A DNA stretch of 64,000 nucleotides from Streptomyces europaeiscabiei (GTDB lineage: Bacteria > Actinomycetota > Actinomycetes > Streptomycetales > Streptomycetaceae): contig NZ_CP107841.1 in assembly GCF_036346855.1 (NCBI RefSeq), positions 3,104,001 through 3,168,000 of the forward strand, in the 5' to 3' direction. The translations under genes and the position numbers were made by a program. Positions 26,811 to 36,530 of the stretch are shown here, piece after piece. Each line of letters starts with the position of its first letter. Within the stretch, counting starts at the first letter, position 1. The notes under the pieces were generated by a model that searched no databases, was not told the origin of the DNA, and saw nothing but the letters and a program-made list of their open reading frames with translations.

Positions 26811-27066
26811 AAGTAGTTGCGCTCGAAGTCCGCGCAGTCTGCGGTCGCCGTCTCCAGGCCGCCCGCGCTCGTGTCGACCAGGTGGGCCGCAAAGACGGCG
26901 CGGCCCTCAGCCTCCAACGCGTCCAGCTCGTGGTCTTCGTGCTGTACGTGATGTCACGGACCCGGGAAACGCCGTCGGCTACGTCCAGACAGGGTTCGAG
27001 GGCATCTCGAACCCGGCTCAGTCCGTCGGCAACTTCTTCACCTGGCTCGCTGACCAGGCTGAGTAG
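26811..27066. other. two short coding fragments of unknown origin
   Basis: Minus strand about 26811-26940 reads EAEGRAVFAAHLVDTSAGGL, then ADCADFERNYLY. Plus strand about 26953-27066 reads DPGNAVGYVQTGFEGISNPA and ends FFTWLADQAE, TAG. Neither has a start codon. Both look like gene ends stranded by rearrangement; families not recognised. Confidence 0.35.
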
Positions 27067-27099
27067 CCCCCCACCCCTTACTCCCCTCCTGGAGCTCAT

Positions 27100-27393
27100 A
27101 TGATCCGCCACCTGATCCTCTTCAAGCTCAACGAGGGCGTCGAGCGCGATGACCCGCGGGTCATGAAGGGTGTGGACGCCCTCCGCGCGCTCGACGGCAG
27201 CATCAAGGAGATCCGCTCCTGCGAGCTCGGCTGGAACTTCACCGACCGCCCCATCGCCTACGACTTCGCGGCCAACTTCGCGTTCGACGACGTGGACGCG
27301 CTGCACACGTACTTCGACCACCCGGGCCACCAGGCGGGCGTGGCGCTGTGGCGCGAGATCGCCACGTGGATCATCGCCGACTACGAATTCTGA
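27100..27393 (+). CDS. Dabb (stress-responsive A/B barrel) family protein
   Basis: 97 residues, MIRHLILFKLNEGVERDD at the start, GGAG 8 nt upstream. The sequence fits the dimeric alpha-beta barrel fold, with the HPGHQAGVALWREI helix near the end. Members range from stress proteins to polyketide cyclases; nothing nearby supports a specific role. A terminator with a U-run follows. Confidence 0.9.
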   Translation: MIRHLILFKLNEGVERDDPRVMKGVDALRALDGSIKEIRSCELGWNFTDRPIAYDFAANFAFDDVDALHTYFDHPGHQAGVALWREIATWIIADYEF

Positions 27394-27434
27394 GCCGTCC
27401 GCCGAACTCTCGAAGGGTACGGCCGCGCCTTCCC

Positions 27435-27464
27435 GCCCCGCTCTCGCACGGTGCGGGGCTTTTT
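27435..27464 (+). terminator. intrinsic terminator after Dabb gene
   Basis: GCCCCGC / GCGGGGC stem with an 11-nt loop followed by TTTTT, a classical rho-independent signal, 42 nt after the stop. Confidence 0.85.
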
Positions 27465-27605
27465 ACACCGCTGCGCCTCCTGTCTTGAACTCTCGCTTAA
27501 TAGCCGGAGCTGACGTGACGCCGGGTGCGACGAGCGTGAGATGCAGCGGACCGAACGGCCTGAGGGCGGTGCCGGGGCGGGGAGTCCCGCAGGTGCCGAC
27601 CGGGA

Positions 27606-28484
27606 TCAGTGCTCGGTGTCGGCCTCAGAGACGGCCGCGTCCCGGTTCTGGCTCGCTGCCCAGCTGGCCAGCAGCTTCAGGGCGTCCGCGGCCAGGGTGC
27701 CGGGCTCGGCGCTGTACACGGTGATGGACAGCCCCTCGTCGCCGGGCAGGGCCAGCGACTCGTGCACCAGCTCCATCACGCCCACCGCCGGATGGTGGAA
27801 CCGCTTGGTTCCCTCGGTGAAGACGTGCACGTCATGCGCGCCCCACATGGTGCGGAACACGTCGCTGCGGGTGGACAGCTCACCGATCAGGTTCGACAGC
27901 TCCCGGTCGTAGGGGTTCTTGGCGACCTCGACCCGCAGCACCCCGACCCCGTCGCGGGCCACGCGTTCCCAGTCGGGGAACAGCCGGGCGGCGCGGGGGT
28001 CGAGGAAGACGAACCGGCAGGTGTTGACCGGCTCCGCCTCGAACACCTCGCTGAACAAAGCGCGGGCGAGCGGATTGGCCGCCAGGATGTCCATGCGGTT
28101 GTTGCGCACGTACGCCGGCTGATCGTGCAGGCCCTCGACGATGCGCAGCACACTGGGCCGCACGGTCGCCTTCTTCGGGCGGCGTCGGACCCGGGCCCCA
28201 CTGGTGTTGGCCGCCCGCGCCAGGGCGTAGAGGTGATCCCGCTCGGTGTCGTCCAGCCGCAGCGCCTGGGCGAGGGCGTCCAGGACGCTGTCGGAGACCC
28301 CGGTGAGATTGCCGCGCTCCAGACGCGTGTAGTACTCGACGCTCATCCCGGCCAGCATCGCGACCTCACCGCGGCGCAGCCCGGGCACCCGCCGCTGTCC
28401 GTACACCGGCATGCCCGCCTGCTCCGGCGTGATCTTGGCGCGGCGGGACGTGAGGAATGCGCCGACTTCAGCCCGGTTGTCCAT
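27606..28484 (-). CDS. XRE-family regulator with MmyB-like ligand domain
   Basis: 292 residues. N-terminal helix-turn-helix with the VPGLRRGEVAMLAGMSVEYY signature; from about residue 105 the MmyB-like PAS-type domain (DQPAYVRNNRMDILAANPLA). These regulators are thought to bind fatty-acid-like ligands and often repress a neighbouring reductase; here no partner lies upstream within 500 bp. Confidence 0.9.
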   Translation of the reverse strand: MDNRAEVGAFLTSRRAKITPEQAGMPVYGQRRVPGLRRGEVAMLAGMSVEYYTRLERGNLTGVSDSVLDALAQALRLDDTERDHLYALARAANTSGARVRRRPKKATVRPSVLRIVEGLHDQPAYVRNNRMDILAANPLARALFSEVFEAEPVNTCRFVFLDPRAARLFPDWERVARDGVGVLRVEVAKNPYDRELSNLIGELSTRSDVFRTMWGAHDVHVFTEGTKRFHHPAVGVMELVHESLALPGDEGLSITVYSAEPGTLAADALKLLASWAASQNRDAAVSEADTEH

Positions 28485-29056
28485 GGAACCCAGCGTAGGA
28501 AAACAAAGCGATCAGTGGGGGTCCCTGTCAGTACCCCTCACCGCAGGGTCTCCCACAGCAGGGCCGGAGGCGATCCCTTGGGGATTGCCCCACTCCCAGG
28601 ATCCCGGCCGGGCCGCACCGTAGCGGCCAGTGCAACACACCGTCCGCACACCGGCCCTCATGCCACGCGACTTGCGTCTGGCTCGGTCCGGCTGGCGGAA
28701 CGTAGTCAGCCCCGGCCACCGCTTCCCCGCCGGGGGCCCGGCACTCGCTTCGGGGTGCGCCGATCACTTGCGTGGCCGACCGTGTAAACGTACGCGGCGA
28801 CCGCCAGGGTGTGCCCGTAGCGCAGATTGCCCAGAATCGTGTCATCACCTTGGGCAAGAACAAGGGCCAGAGCCCCTCGGCCGCCGCTCGGCTCACTCGC
28901 CGAGGCCGCAGGCACGCGAGCGGAGTGTGCAGTTCCTGCAGACAGACAGCAGGATCCGCTGCTCAAGTACCGGCACCGCAGGACGGCCGGGCCGTGCTCA
29001 ACTAGCGTCCCAAGTGGGAGTGCCCAAGTTCCTCACATTCCTACAGCTCGTGCTGC
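28485..29056. other. intergenic, no gene supported
   Basis: About 570 bp. A minus-strand stretch near 28780-28860 reads DDTILGNLRYGHTLAVAAYV and could be an old transposase or membrane-protein remnant, but it has no start and no clear family. Otherwise nothing is seen. Confidence 0.35.
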
Positions 29057-31354
29057 TCAGGACGTGATCGGGTCGTGTTGGCTGCGGTGCGGGTGTGCGG
29101 CGTGGATGTACTTCATGGCGGTGCGGGGAGAGAGGCCGAAGAGGCGGATGAGGTGGAGGGGGTCGTCGGTGTGCTGGGCCTCGTAGGATGCGGTCCACCC
29201 GCAGGCGGCCGGCCTGGTGGCCGTGGGCGCGCAGGGGCTTGTTGATCGCCTGGATCGATACCGGGGGCTGGCTGTCGTCGGTGGCGGTATGGGCGGTGAC
29301 CAGCAGGTAGGGGTTGGTGGTGGTGGGCCAGCGTCGGTGGCGTTCGGCGAGCCACTGCCGTGCCAGGCGGTAGGTGAGTTCGTCCAGGTAGATGGTGTGG
29401 ACGGGCTTGACGGTGCGGCGCGCGAGGAGGGTGGCGCGGCTGTGGTCGAGGTCGTCGAGCAGCAGATGGCGCTGGTCGTGGGTGCTCAGAGCGTGCACGG
29501 CGGCGAGCACGAAGCTGAGCCGGTCGCGGGCGTGGGGGAGGCGGTCGAGAGCACCACGCAGCATGTCGTCGGCCAGCGGTCGCGGCAACACGACGGCGGT
29601 GGTCAGGGAGACAGTGCGGGCAGGGTCGCGGAAGATGAGCTTTTCGCGTTTGAGGGCCCGAAACAGTGAGCGCAGGGCAGTGGCCCGGGACTTGGCGGCT
29701 TCTGCCTGGACCGGTTCGAGGGCCTGCTCGATGTGGGTACGGGTGACGGCTCGCAGGTCGGTGACGCCGTCCTCGTACCAGGTGCGCAGCGGGGGCGCAG
29801 GTAGGAGCAGACGGTCGACGGGGCGAGCGGCCGGCTGGGGCGTGGAGCCGTGCCGCACAGGACGTCGATCCACCGGTTGAGCGGGCCGCGGTACGGGGCG
29901 GGAGCGGTGTCAGCGAGGTGCCGGGCCCGGGCCAGGGTCGCATCCGAGTGCTGGTCGGGGGCGAGGCGTCCGGTCAGGCGCAGGTAGTGGACGACGCGGG
30001 CGCCGTGGAAGTGCTTGCGGCGGGCGATCAGCCGCACGTCCTCCTCCGGCAGCGGGGCGTCGGCTCCGAGGTGGGCGAGCAGGACGCGCAGGGTGCGGAT
30101 GCTCCCGTTCATGCGGCCGGCGTCCCAGCCGCGACTCTTGATGTGGGCGACGAACCCGTTCAGCAGGATCCGGGCGGCCGGGGTCAGGGCCGGGAGATGT
30201 CGTTCGTCCAGGCGGGTCCAGTCGCGCGGCAGGTGGAAGAGCTCCAGCTGGCCCGGCAGCGCGAGATGTTCGGAAACAGGGCGGGCGGCCCGCGAGGCAC
30301 GGATGGCTTCACGGCGCTTGCGCTGAAGACGGCGGCGCCCGTAGAGGCCGCCTTTCCTGCTGCGTGGAGCAAGGGGACCGCCGAACCAGAGCTGGTCGCC
30401 GCCGTCCAGACGGATGCCGTCGAGGTCGTAGTCGGTCTCCGCGACGGTGAGCACGCATCGCCGGCAGTGGTCGTCGCGCAACGGCAGCCACCGGCCGCAC
30501 CGGTGGCACGGGGCAGCCTGGAGGCCGGCGCCCCAGTCCAGGCAGGGCGCGCACCGCTGGTCCCGCTCGTTCGTCCAGGCCAGGCACTCGCGACAGCTGC
30601 CCAGGCCGGCGGACATCCAAGAGGGCACCAGCCGCGGCCGCGGCGGTGCGAGCAGCCCGGCCCGCTTCAGGGCCTCGTGCAGGGTCGGCGCCATCTGCGG
30701 GAGATCCGCGAGCGTCTCGGGGTGTACCAGGCGCTCATCCGGGGGCCGGGCGGCCAGCGCGAGCCGGGCGCCCTCCTGCGTGTGGAAGTGCCAGGTCTGC
30801 CCGACGCGGCGTTCGGCGGCCATCTCCTGGAGCACCGCCTGGACTTCGGGGAAGTCGGGGATTGTCCGGCCGCGGATGCGCTTGCCGTGGGCGCGGGTAA
30901 AGGTCCTGGGCCAGGGCGCGAACAGCCCGAGCTGGCCGGGGACTTCCTCCACGCACACCACGGGGTCGTCAAGGGCTGGCGGTACCCGGCCGCGGGCCCA
31001 CGGCGCGAGCCTCTGCCGCCGGCCCGAGGCGGCGCGGTTGCGCAGCGGGTTGCTGTTCAGCGCCAGACCTTCGATGCGCACGGCCAGTTGCAGCGGCCGC
31101 CCGGCAGGCAGGGCGCGCCGTTCGAACTCGGCATGCACCCACGCCGGGTCCTGACCGAGCCGGACCGCGATCCGGCATCCCCGGCAGGTGCCGTCAGCGC
31201 CGACGATCCCCGGCCAGCCGCACCGACGGCAAACCGCCTCCCGCAGCCCTCCCGCAACCCTCTGGTAAGAGCCGCTACGGCACTCGCAGCACATGCCGGA
31301 ACCCGTGATGGCGCCCCAGGCCGCACACAGGCCGCACGAGCCAGGACTGTTCAC
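29057..31354 (-). pseudogene. large zinc-ribbon integrase-like protein, frameshifted
   Basis: Starts at a GTG 15 nt after the XRE stop. The N-terminal half carries at least four CxxC zinc-ribbon pairs (CGLCAAWG/CCECRSG, CRRCGWPG/CRGCR, CRECLAW/CAPCLDW, CHRCGRW/CRRC). The C-terminal half resembles the core-binding and catalytic parts of tyrosine recombinases (RAVTRTHIEQALEPVQAEAA, ALRSLFRALKREKLIFRDPA). Two frameshifts break it: one near 29800-29815, and one near 29190 where two bases seem lost. The ancestral frame would end RTAMKYIHAAHPHRSQHDP at the TGA at 29057. The ancestral protein would have had about 765 residues. It is the third gene of a recombinase trio. Confidence 0.75.
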
Positions 31355-31368
31355 CCGTGCCACCCGGC

Positions 31369-31716
31369 TCAGTTCGGCGGCAGGCGCCGCACGGCGCCCT
31401 TGCCGCCGCTCTGCTTCGGCACCGGCCGCTGGCCGCTGCCCGCACCCGAGCCCTGGCCGACCGCCCGCTGCCCCTCCTGCTCCCCGGATTCGCTGCCAGC
31501 GAGCGGCTCGGCCTCCATCAGATCGGCGACCGTGCACTTCAACGCAGCGCAGATCATGTCGAGATCATCCAGCCGCACGGTCACCGGCCGGGCCGACCAC
31601 AGCGCGCACACCTTGCTCAGCGACGGGGTGAACCCGACCGCCTCGAACGCGGTCTTCAGGTCACTGGGCCGCCAGATGTCCTGCCTGGCCGCCACCCAGC
31701 GCAGATTCCACTTCAC
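31369..31716 (-). CDS. XRE/Cro-type helix-turn-helix protein of recombinase trio
   Basis: 115 residues; MKWNLRWVAARQDIWRPSDL at the start, then KVCALWSARPVTVRLDDLDM and ICAALKCTVADLMEAE, a Cro/C1-like helix-turn-helix of the YozG type. The C-terminal 40 residues are disordered, Gly/Gln/Ser-rich. Its ATG is 4 nt after the stop of the tyrosine recombinase, so the two are coupled. It probably regulates or assists recombination by the element. Confidence 0.85.
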   Translation of the reverse strand: MKWNLRWVAARQDIWRPSDLKTAFEAVGFTPSLSKVCALWSARPVTVRLDDLDMICAALKCTVADLMEAEPLAGSESGEQEGQRAVGQGSGAGSGQRPVPKQSGGKGAVRRLPPN

Positions 31717-31720
31717 GCCG

Positions 31721-32887
31721 TCACGTCTCCCCGCTCAGCCGGCGCACCGCGCGCCGGGACGACTCCAGACTGGCCCGCTCCGGGTCCGCTTTCGCACTCG
31801 CCAGATAACCGACCGTCGTGGTCGGCCAGGTATGCCCCAGCAGCACTTGAACGTCCCAAAGCGGCATCCCCGACTCGTAGTTGTGCGTCGCGCAGACGTG
31901 CCGCAGCAGATGCGGGAACAGCACCGTCACCGTGCCCTTCAGATGGGCAAGCGACGCCGCCCGCAGCGACCGGCGGAAGGTGTCGGCGCAGACCGGCGGC
32001 GCAACCGCTACCTCGGCACCGAGCGCGGACGGCAGCCGCTCGGAAGGAAACAGCGGAGCGTACGGATCCAGCGCATCGTCCGGGAACAGGCCCCGGACCT
32101 CCTCGATGTACCACCACAGCAGCTCGCGGCCCTCCGCGAACATGAACGCCTCGCGCTCGCGCGGGCCCGACCCGCGCGAGCCCTTGCCCTTGACGAGGAA
32201 GCGGCCCCACTGGCCGTTGTCCCAGTACAGGTCACCCAGCCTCACCAGGCACAACTCGGTTGCCCGCACCCCGGAGATGTAGGCGGTCTTGGCCATCACG
32301 TAGTTGCGGACCGCGACCGGATACTTGCGCGCCGAGCCCAGTTCCTGGCGCCACGCGGCGAAGAACGCCGTCATCTCCGCGCGTGAGGGCGGGATCCGCA
32401 GCCCGAAGTCCCCGCGGTGCCGGGGCCGGTTGAAGGCATCGATCGGTGACTCCACCACTGTCCCGAACCGCCGCCGGATCTCCCCGGCGTATCGCTGTTC
32501 GAGGAACGCGAAGTACAGGTCGATGCTGGTGATCTTCTTACGGACCGTGGTGTGACCGCGCTTGCCCGCCCCGGCGAAGTACTGGTCCAGTTGGCGCGGC
32601 GACAGCTCCCAGGGCAGAGCGTCGTAGAAGGTGCACACCTCGATCACGGGCTGTACCAGACGGTTCAGCGTCGTCGGCGCGAGCCCCGCTACATCCCGCG
32701 CCCAGCAGTACTCCGCGAGCGTGTCCTGGTAGAGCGCCTGCTCCGCCTCCCGCGACGACGGGTGAACACCGCGACGCTGAAGGGTCAGGACGTCGGCCAG
32801 GCCCTCCTCCTGCCCGGGAGGCTGGCCTGGCGAGCCGCGCCCGCTGATCAGCGAGAAGCGGCGAGTATCGGAATCCGCCACGGACAC
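31721..32887 (-). CDS. tyrosine recombinase/integrase
   Basis: 388 residues, GTG start. N-terminal SAM-like core-binding domain (about 50-165) and a catalytic domain with the Arg in AYISGVRATELCLVRLGDL, the HLLRH box (FPHLLRHVCATH), the LLGH motif and a final Tyr in TVGYLAS. All residues needed for DNA cleavage and rejoining are present, so this member of the trio looks intact. It heads a three-gene operon with the XRE gene and the decayed zinc-ribbon integrase. No attachment sites could be identified by eye. Confidence 0.9.
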   Translation of the reverse strand: MSVADSDTRRFSLISGRGSPGQPPGQEEGLADVLTLQRRGVHPSSREAEQALYQDTLAEYCWARDVAGLAPTTLNRLVQPVIEVCTFYDALPWELSPRQLDQYFAGAGKRGHTTVRKKITSIDLYFAFLEQRYAGEIRRRFGTVVESPIDAFNRPRHRGDFGLRIPPSRAEMTAFFAAWRQELGSARKYPVAVRNYVMAKTAYISGVRATELCLVRLGDLYWDNGQWGRFLVKGKGSRGSGPREREAFMFAEGRELLWWYIEEVRGLFPDDALDPYAPLFPSERLPSALGAEVAVAPPVCADTFRRSLRAASLAHLKGTVTVLFPHLLRHVCATHNYESGMPLWDVQVLLGHTWPTTTVGYLASAKADPERASLESSRRAVRRLSGET

Positions 32888-33085
32888 GCAAATTACGGAA
32901 GTAACGCCCGGAATCTGCGAGTTACTGGCAGAACTTCACCCTTTCGAGTGGACGTGACTCCCGATTCGCCAGCCAGCGTGAACAGGTCGAACGCCCGGTA
33001 GCCGGATGAGGTCGAACCCGTCGGTACTCCAGTTTCCCACCTGGTGCCGGGCGTCGCGACGGGGCGGACGTTGCCTGCCGCGGCA

Positions 33086-34057
33086 CTAGACCTCGGCTGC
33101 CCCCCGCCCGTGCCGCAGCCCCAGCACCTCCGCCGCCGCGAACGTCTCCCCCTCCGGCCGGTCGGCGTAGTGCGGCGTGAGCAGCCCGTCCAGTTCGTCG
33201 TACGTGAACGCGTCCTGCTTGGTGTCGAACTTGGCCTGCACGCGCGGCCGTTCGACGATCGCGACCATGCCGCCGTGCACGACGAAGAGCTGGCCGTTGA
33301 CCTGTGCGGCGGCGGGTGAGGCCAGGTAGCCGACGAGGGGGGCGACGTGCTCGGGGGCGAGGGGGTCGAGACCGGTCCCGTCACCGGCCGCCGCCCCCGG
33401 CAGGCCCGCGAAGACGTCCTCGGTCATCCGGGTGCGGGCGCGCGGGCAGATGACGTTCGCGGTGACGCCGTACTTGGCGAGCGCGAGGGCCGTGGAGGTG
33501 GTCAGCCCGACGATTCCGCCCTTCGCGGCAGCGTAGTTGGGCTGACCGGCGGAACCGGCGAGGAAGGCCTCGGAGGAGGTGTTCACGACGCGCCCGTACA
33601 CCGGCCCGCCCTCGCCCGACTTCGCCCGTGCCCGCCAGTGGGCGGAGGCGAACCGGATCGTGTTGAAGTGCCCCTTGAGGTGCACCCGCACGACCGAGTC
33701 CCACTCCTCCTCGGACATGGAGAAGACCATGCGGTCGCGCAGGATGCCCGCGTTGTTGACGAGGATGTCCAGCCTGCCGAAGCGGGCGACCGCCAACGTG
33801 ACCAGTTCCCGGGCCTGTTCGTGGTCGGACACGTCACCGATGTGCGCCACCGCGCGGCCGCCCGCCGCGCGGATCGACGCCGCGACCTCCTCGGCGGGCC
33901 CGGTGGACACCTCACCGGAACCGTCCCGCCCCGGCCGGCCGTAGTCGTTGACGACGACGGCCGCGCCCAGCCGGGCCAGCTCCAACGCCTCGGCCCGGCC
34001 GAGCCCGCGGCCCGCGCCGGTGACGATCGCGGACAGTCCTTCAAGCGGCAATGCCAT
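33086..34057 (-). CDS. SDR, 17-beta-HSD4/peroxisomal multifunctional type
   Basis: 323 residues from MALPLEGLSAIVTGAGRGLG. SDR motifs: TGAGRGLGRAE, NNAGILRDRM, Ser in VNTSSEAFLAG, YAAAKGG. The long insertion VNDYGRPGRDGSGEV and the C-terminal extension of about 60 residues match the 3-hydroxyacyl-CoA dehydrogenase half of multifunctional beta-oxidation proteins. Downstream of a Zn-ADH and a MaoC hydratase on the same strand, which would supply the hydratase step. A KstR-type site lies before the first gene of this set. Confidence 0.9.
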   Translation of the reverse strand: MALPLEGLSAIVTGAGRGLGRAEALELARLGAAVVVNDYGRPGRDGSGEVSTGPAEEVAASIRAAGGRAVAHIGDVSDHEQARELVTLAVARFGRLDILVNNAGILRDRMVFSMSEEEWDSVVRVHLKGHFNTIRFASAHWRARAKSGEGGPVYGRVVNTSSEAFLAGSAGQPNYAAAKGGIVGLTTSTALALAKYGVTANVICPRARTRMTEDVFAGLPGAAAGDGTGLDPLAPEHVAPLVGYLASPAAAQVNGQLFVVHGGMVAIVERPRVQAKFDTKQDAFTYDELDGLLTPHYADRPEGETFAAAEVLGLRHGRGAAEV

Positions 34058-34092
34058 TCCCGAGCCCTTCCCCTCTCGCACCCGCGTGGTGG

Positions 34093-35169
34093 TCAGATCT
34101 CGATGCAGGTCCGGAGGGCCACCCCGGTGCGCATCTGGTCCAGTGCCTCGTTGATGTCGGCGAGGGGCACCCGGTGGGTGATCAGGCCCGCCAGGTCGAT
34201 GCGGCCGGCCCGCCACAGGGCGATCGTCCGCTCGTAGGAGCGCAGGACGTCTCCACCGCCGTACATGGACGGCAGGATCCGCTTCTCGTCGAAGAACAGC
34301 TCGAACATGCTGAGCTGGAGGAAGTCGTCCAGCGCGCCCGCGCCGACCACGACGAGCGTGCCGCCGCGCCGGGTGGCCTCGTACGCCGTGCGGGCGGTGG
34401 TCGAGCGGCCGACGACCTCGAAGACGTAGTCGAAGCCCTCACCACCGGTGACGGACTGCTTGGCGTCGGCCAGCTCCTCCGGCGAAATCGCCTTGGTGGC
34501 ACCGAACTTGAGGGCCGCCTCGCGCCGCGAGACCACCGGGTCGACGGCGACGATCTCGGCGGCGCCCTTGAGCCGGGCCCCCTGGATCGCCGAGATGCCG
34601 ACGCCTCCGCAGCCGATGACCGCGACCGACGAACCGGCCTCCACGTCGGCGGTGTTGAGGGCCGCGCCCAGCCCGGTGGTGACTCCGCAGCCGATGAGGG
34701 CGGCGATGTCGAAGGGCACGTCGTCCGGAATCGGCACCGCGCAGCCGGCGTCGACGACGACCTCCTCGGCGAAGGTGCCGGTGCCGGCGAAGCCGAAGAC
34801 GTCCCCGGCGGGCCGCCTGAAGTTGGGCGTTCCGGCGTTGAGGAATCCGGCGAGACAGAGCTGCGTCTGACCGCGCTTGCAGGCGGGACAGGTGCCGCAG
34901 GCCGGGAGCCAGCACACGACGACCCGGTCGCCGGGCTTCAAGTGGCTCACGCCTTCCCCGACTTCGACTATCTCGCCCGCCCCCTCGTGCCCGGGCACGA
35001 ACGGTCCGGGCTGCGGCAGCACCCCGGCCATCGCGGACAGGTCCGAGTGGCACAGCCCCGTGGCCCGCACCCGGATCCTCACCCGTCCCGGCCCGAAGCC
35101 CACCGCCTCGATGTCGTCGAGCACGTCGAGCTTGTCCTGGCCGATCTCGTGCAGTACGGCTGCGCGCAT
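34093..35169 (-). CDS. zinc-dependent alcohol dehydrogenase
   Basis: 358 residues. Catalytic zinc ligands in GLCHSDLSAM and GHEGAGEIVEVGEGV; structural zinc Cys cluster in ACGTCPACKRGQTQLC; cofactor motif GCGGVGISAIQGA, then VAVDPV giving NAD preference. Class III-like or aryl/long-chain alcohol ADH group (Rv0162c/AdhD-like). It sits between SDR (35 bp downstream) and MaoC (about 180 bp upstream) in what looks like one transcriptional unit for acyl or sterol side-chain catabolism. Confidence 0.92.
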   Translation of the reverse strand: MRAAVLHEIGQDKLDVLDDIEAVGFGPGRVRIRVRATGLCHSDLSAMAGVLPQPGPFVPGHEGAGEIVEVGEGVSHLKPGDRVVVCWLPACGTCPACKRGQTQLCLAGFLNAGTPNFRRPAGDVFGFAGTGTFAEEVVVDAGCAVPIPDDVPFDIAALIGCGVTTGLGAALNTADVEAGSSVAVIGCGGVGISAIQGARLKGAAEIVAVDPVVSRREAALKFGATKAISPEELADAKQSVTGGEGFDYVFEVVGRSTTARTAYEATRRGGTLVVVGAGALDDFLQLSMFELFFDEKRILPSMYGGGDVLRSYERTIALWRAGRIDLAGLITHRVPLADINEALDQMRTGVALRTCIEI

Positions 35170-35223
35170 GGTGCGGCTCCCCTCAGGAGTACCTGACCTA
35201 CGGTTGTGCTGAGCTGGTCTTTC

Positions 35224-35355
35224 GTCGGCGCGTTCGGTGACTTGCTCGTCGGCATGTTCGGTGACTTGCTCGTCGGCGCGTTCGGTGGCTCGTTCCTCGG
35301 CACGTTCGGTGACTCGTTTTTCGGTTCATTCCTCGGCGCGTTCGTCCGCTCATTC
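35224..35355. repeat. 24-bp tandem repeat between MaoC and ADH genes
   Basis: Four full units (core TTCGGTGACTTGCTC), a half unit of 12 bp, and a further diverged unit running into the MaoC stop. It fills the MaoC-ADH gap. Multiples of 3 leave long open frames on both strands, but neither has a proper start. Confidence 0.85.
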
Positions 35356-36210
35356 GTGCTCGACGAGGGTGTCCGCCAGTACCGGCGCGTCGTCCCGCTC
35401 GACGGCGGTCACCGCCACCCGCACCGAGCGGTCGTCCGGCCGCCACATCCGGATGCGGAGGGTCTCGCCGGGGAAGACGACGCCCGCGAAGCGCGTGCCG
35501 TACGAGCGGACGCGGGCGACGTCCCCGCCGAGCACCGTGTCCACCACGGCCTTCAACGTCATCCCATAGGTGCACAGCCCGTGCAGGATCGGCCGGTCGA
35601 ACCCGGCGCGCCCGGCGAACTCCGGGTCGGCGTGCAGCGGGTTCCAGTCACCGGAGAGGCGGTAGAGCAGCGCCTGGTCCTCGCGGACGACCCGCTCGAC
35701 CTCCTTGTCGGGCGCATGCGTCAGCGGTTCCTGCCGGGCGGACGGCCCGCGCTCACCGCCCCAGCCGCCCTCTCCCCGTACGAAGATCTGCGCCTCGTTC
35801 GCCCACAACGGACCCTCGACGTCGGCGACTTCGGTCCGCATGACCAGGACGGCCGCCTTGCCCTTGTCGTACACCGCCGCCACGCGTGAGGTCGCGGTCG
35901 CCCGCCCCTCGACCGGGATCGGCCGGTGGAGCTCGACGCGCTGGCCGCCGTGCAGGACCTTGGCGAGGTCGACGTCGACGCCGGGTGCGTTGAGGCCGCC
36001 GATGACGTCCGGTGAACCTGCGCCCGCGACGGTCGCGAAGCTCGGCAGAACGTGCAGCCGGGACTCCAGCGTGTAGCGCAGCTCGTCGGGGTCGGTCGCG
36101 GGGATACCGGCGCCGATACCGAGGTGGTAGAGCAGGACGTCCTTACGACTCCACGCGATCTCGGCGGAACGGGGCTCGGCCGCGAGCGCCTTGGCTGCGT
36201 CGATGGGCAT
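35350..36210 (-). CDS. MaoC-family (R)-specific enoyl-CoA hydratase 2
   Basis: 286 residues from MPIDAAKALAAEPRSAEIAW. Double hot-dog fold: the N-terminal half lacks catalytic residues, the C-terminal half has the hydratase-2 motif YRLSGDWNPLHADPEFA with the catalytic Asp and His, then RPILHGLCTYGMT. Hydrates trans-2-enoyl-CoA. Together with the SDR three genes on, it rebuilds the two activities of multifunctional enzyme type 2, which acts on branched acyl or sterol side chains. First gene of the set; two palindromic operators lie 170-245 bp upstream. Confidence 0.92.
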   Translation of the reverse strand: MPIDAAKALAAEPRSAEIAWSRKDVLLYHLGIGAGIPATDPDELRYTLESRLHVLPSFATVAGAGSPDVIGGLNAPGVDVDLAKVLHGGQRVELHRPIPVEGRATATSRVAAVYDKGKAAVLVMRTEVADVEGPLWANEAQIFVRGEGGWGGERGPSARQEPLTHAPDKEVERVVREDQALLYRLSGDWNPLHADPEFAGRAGFDRPILHGLCTYGMTLKAVVDTVLGGDVARVRSYGTRFAGVVFPGETLRIRMWRPDDRSVRVAVTAVERDDAPVLADTLVEHE

Positions 36211-36377
36211 GGGGCTCCTGTGTGCGGTGGGGACGGAGAACGAAGGGCTGACAGTGGAAGGCGGGTGGCGGAGGCGGGTGGCGGAAGGCGGGTGGCTTGC
36301 GTTGAGAAACCTCGGTACGACCGTCCGCACCAGCGGTCGCACCGAGGTCGTCACGGCCGACCCGGAACCCGCCCACC

Positions 36378-36391
36378 TAGAACGCGTTCCA
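36378..36391. promoter_or_regulatory. KstR-type operator upstream of MaoC operon
   Basis: TAGAACGCGTTCCA matches the KstR consensus T-N2-AAC-N2-GTT-N2-A at every fixed position. Same pattern occurs at 50387 and 55821. Confidence 0.75.
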
Positions 36392-36439
36392 GTCCGGCGA
36401 CCCTCTGTATAGCCGAGCCACGTGCACTTGTGAAGACTC

Positions 36440-36454
36440 CTGACAGTGCGTCAG
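36440..36454. promoter_or_regulatory. CTGAC-N5-GTCAG palindrome upstream of MaoC operon
   Basis: CTGACAGTGCGTCAG; shared plan with 45364-45378 and 55727-55741. Likely site of a second regulator. Confidence 0.6.
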
Positions 36455-36530
36455 ATGCGCGTGGCGGACAGAAGTGGGACTGGGAAACGGGACGGGCAGC
36501 ACGTTGTCCGGCTGCGGGCACGTGGGGGCT

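Noticed and set aside
29918..32386. 822-codon plus-strand open frame
   Set aside because: Antisense to the recombinase trio whose minus-strand products have clear motifs; composition typical of a shadow.
35206..35889. Plus-strand frame with repeated hydrophobic octapeptides (FVGAFGDLLV-like)
   Set aside because: Produced by the 24-bp repeat and the antisense of MaoC; no ribosome binding site.
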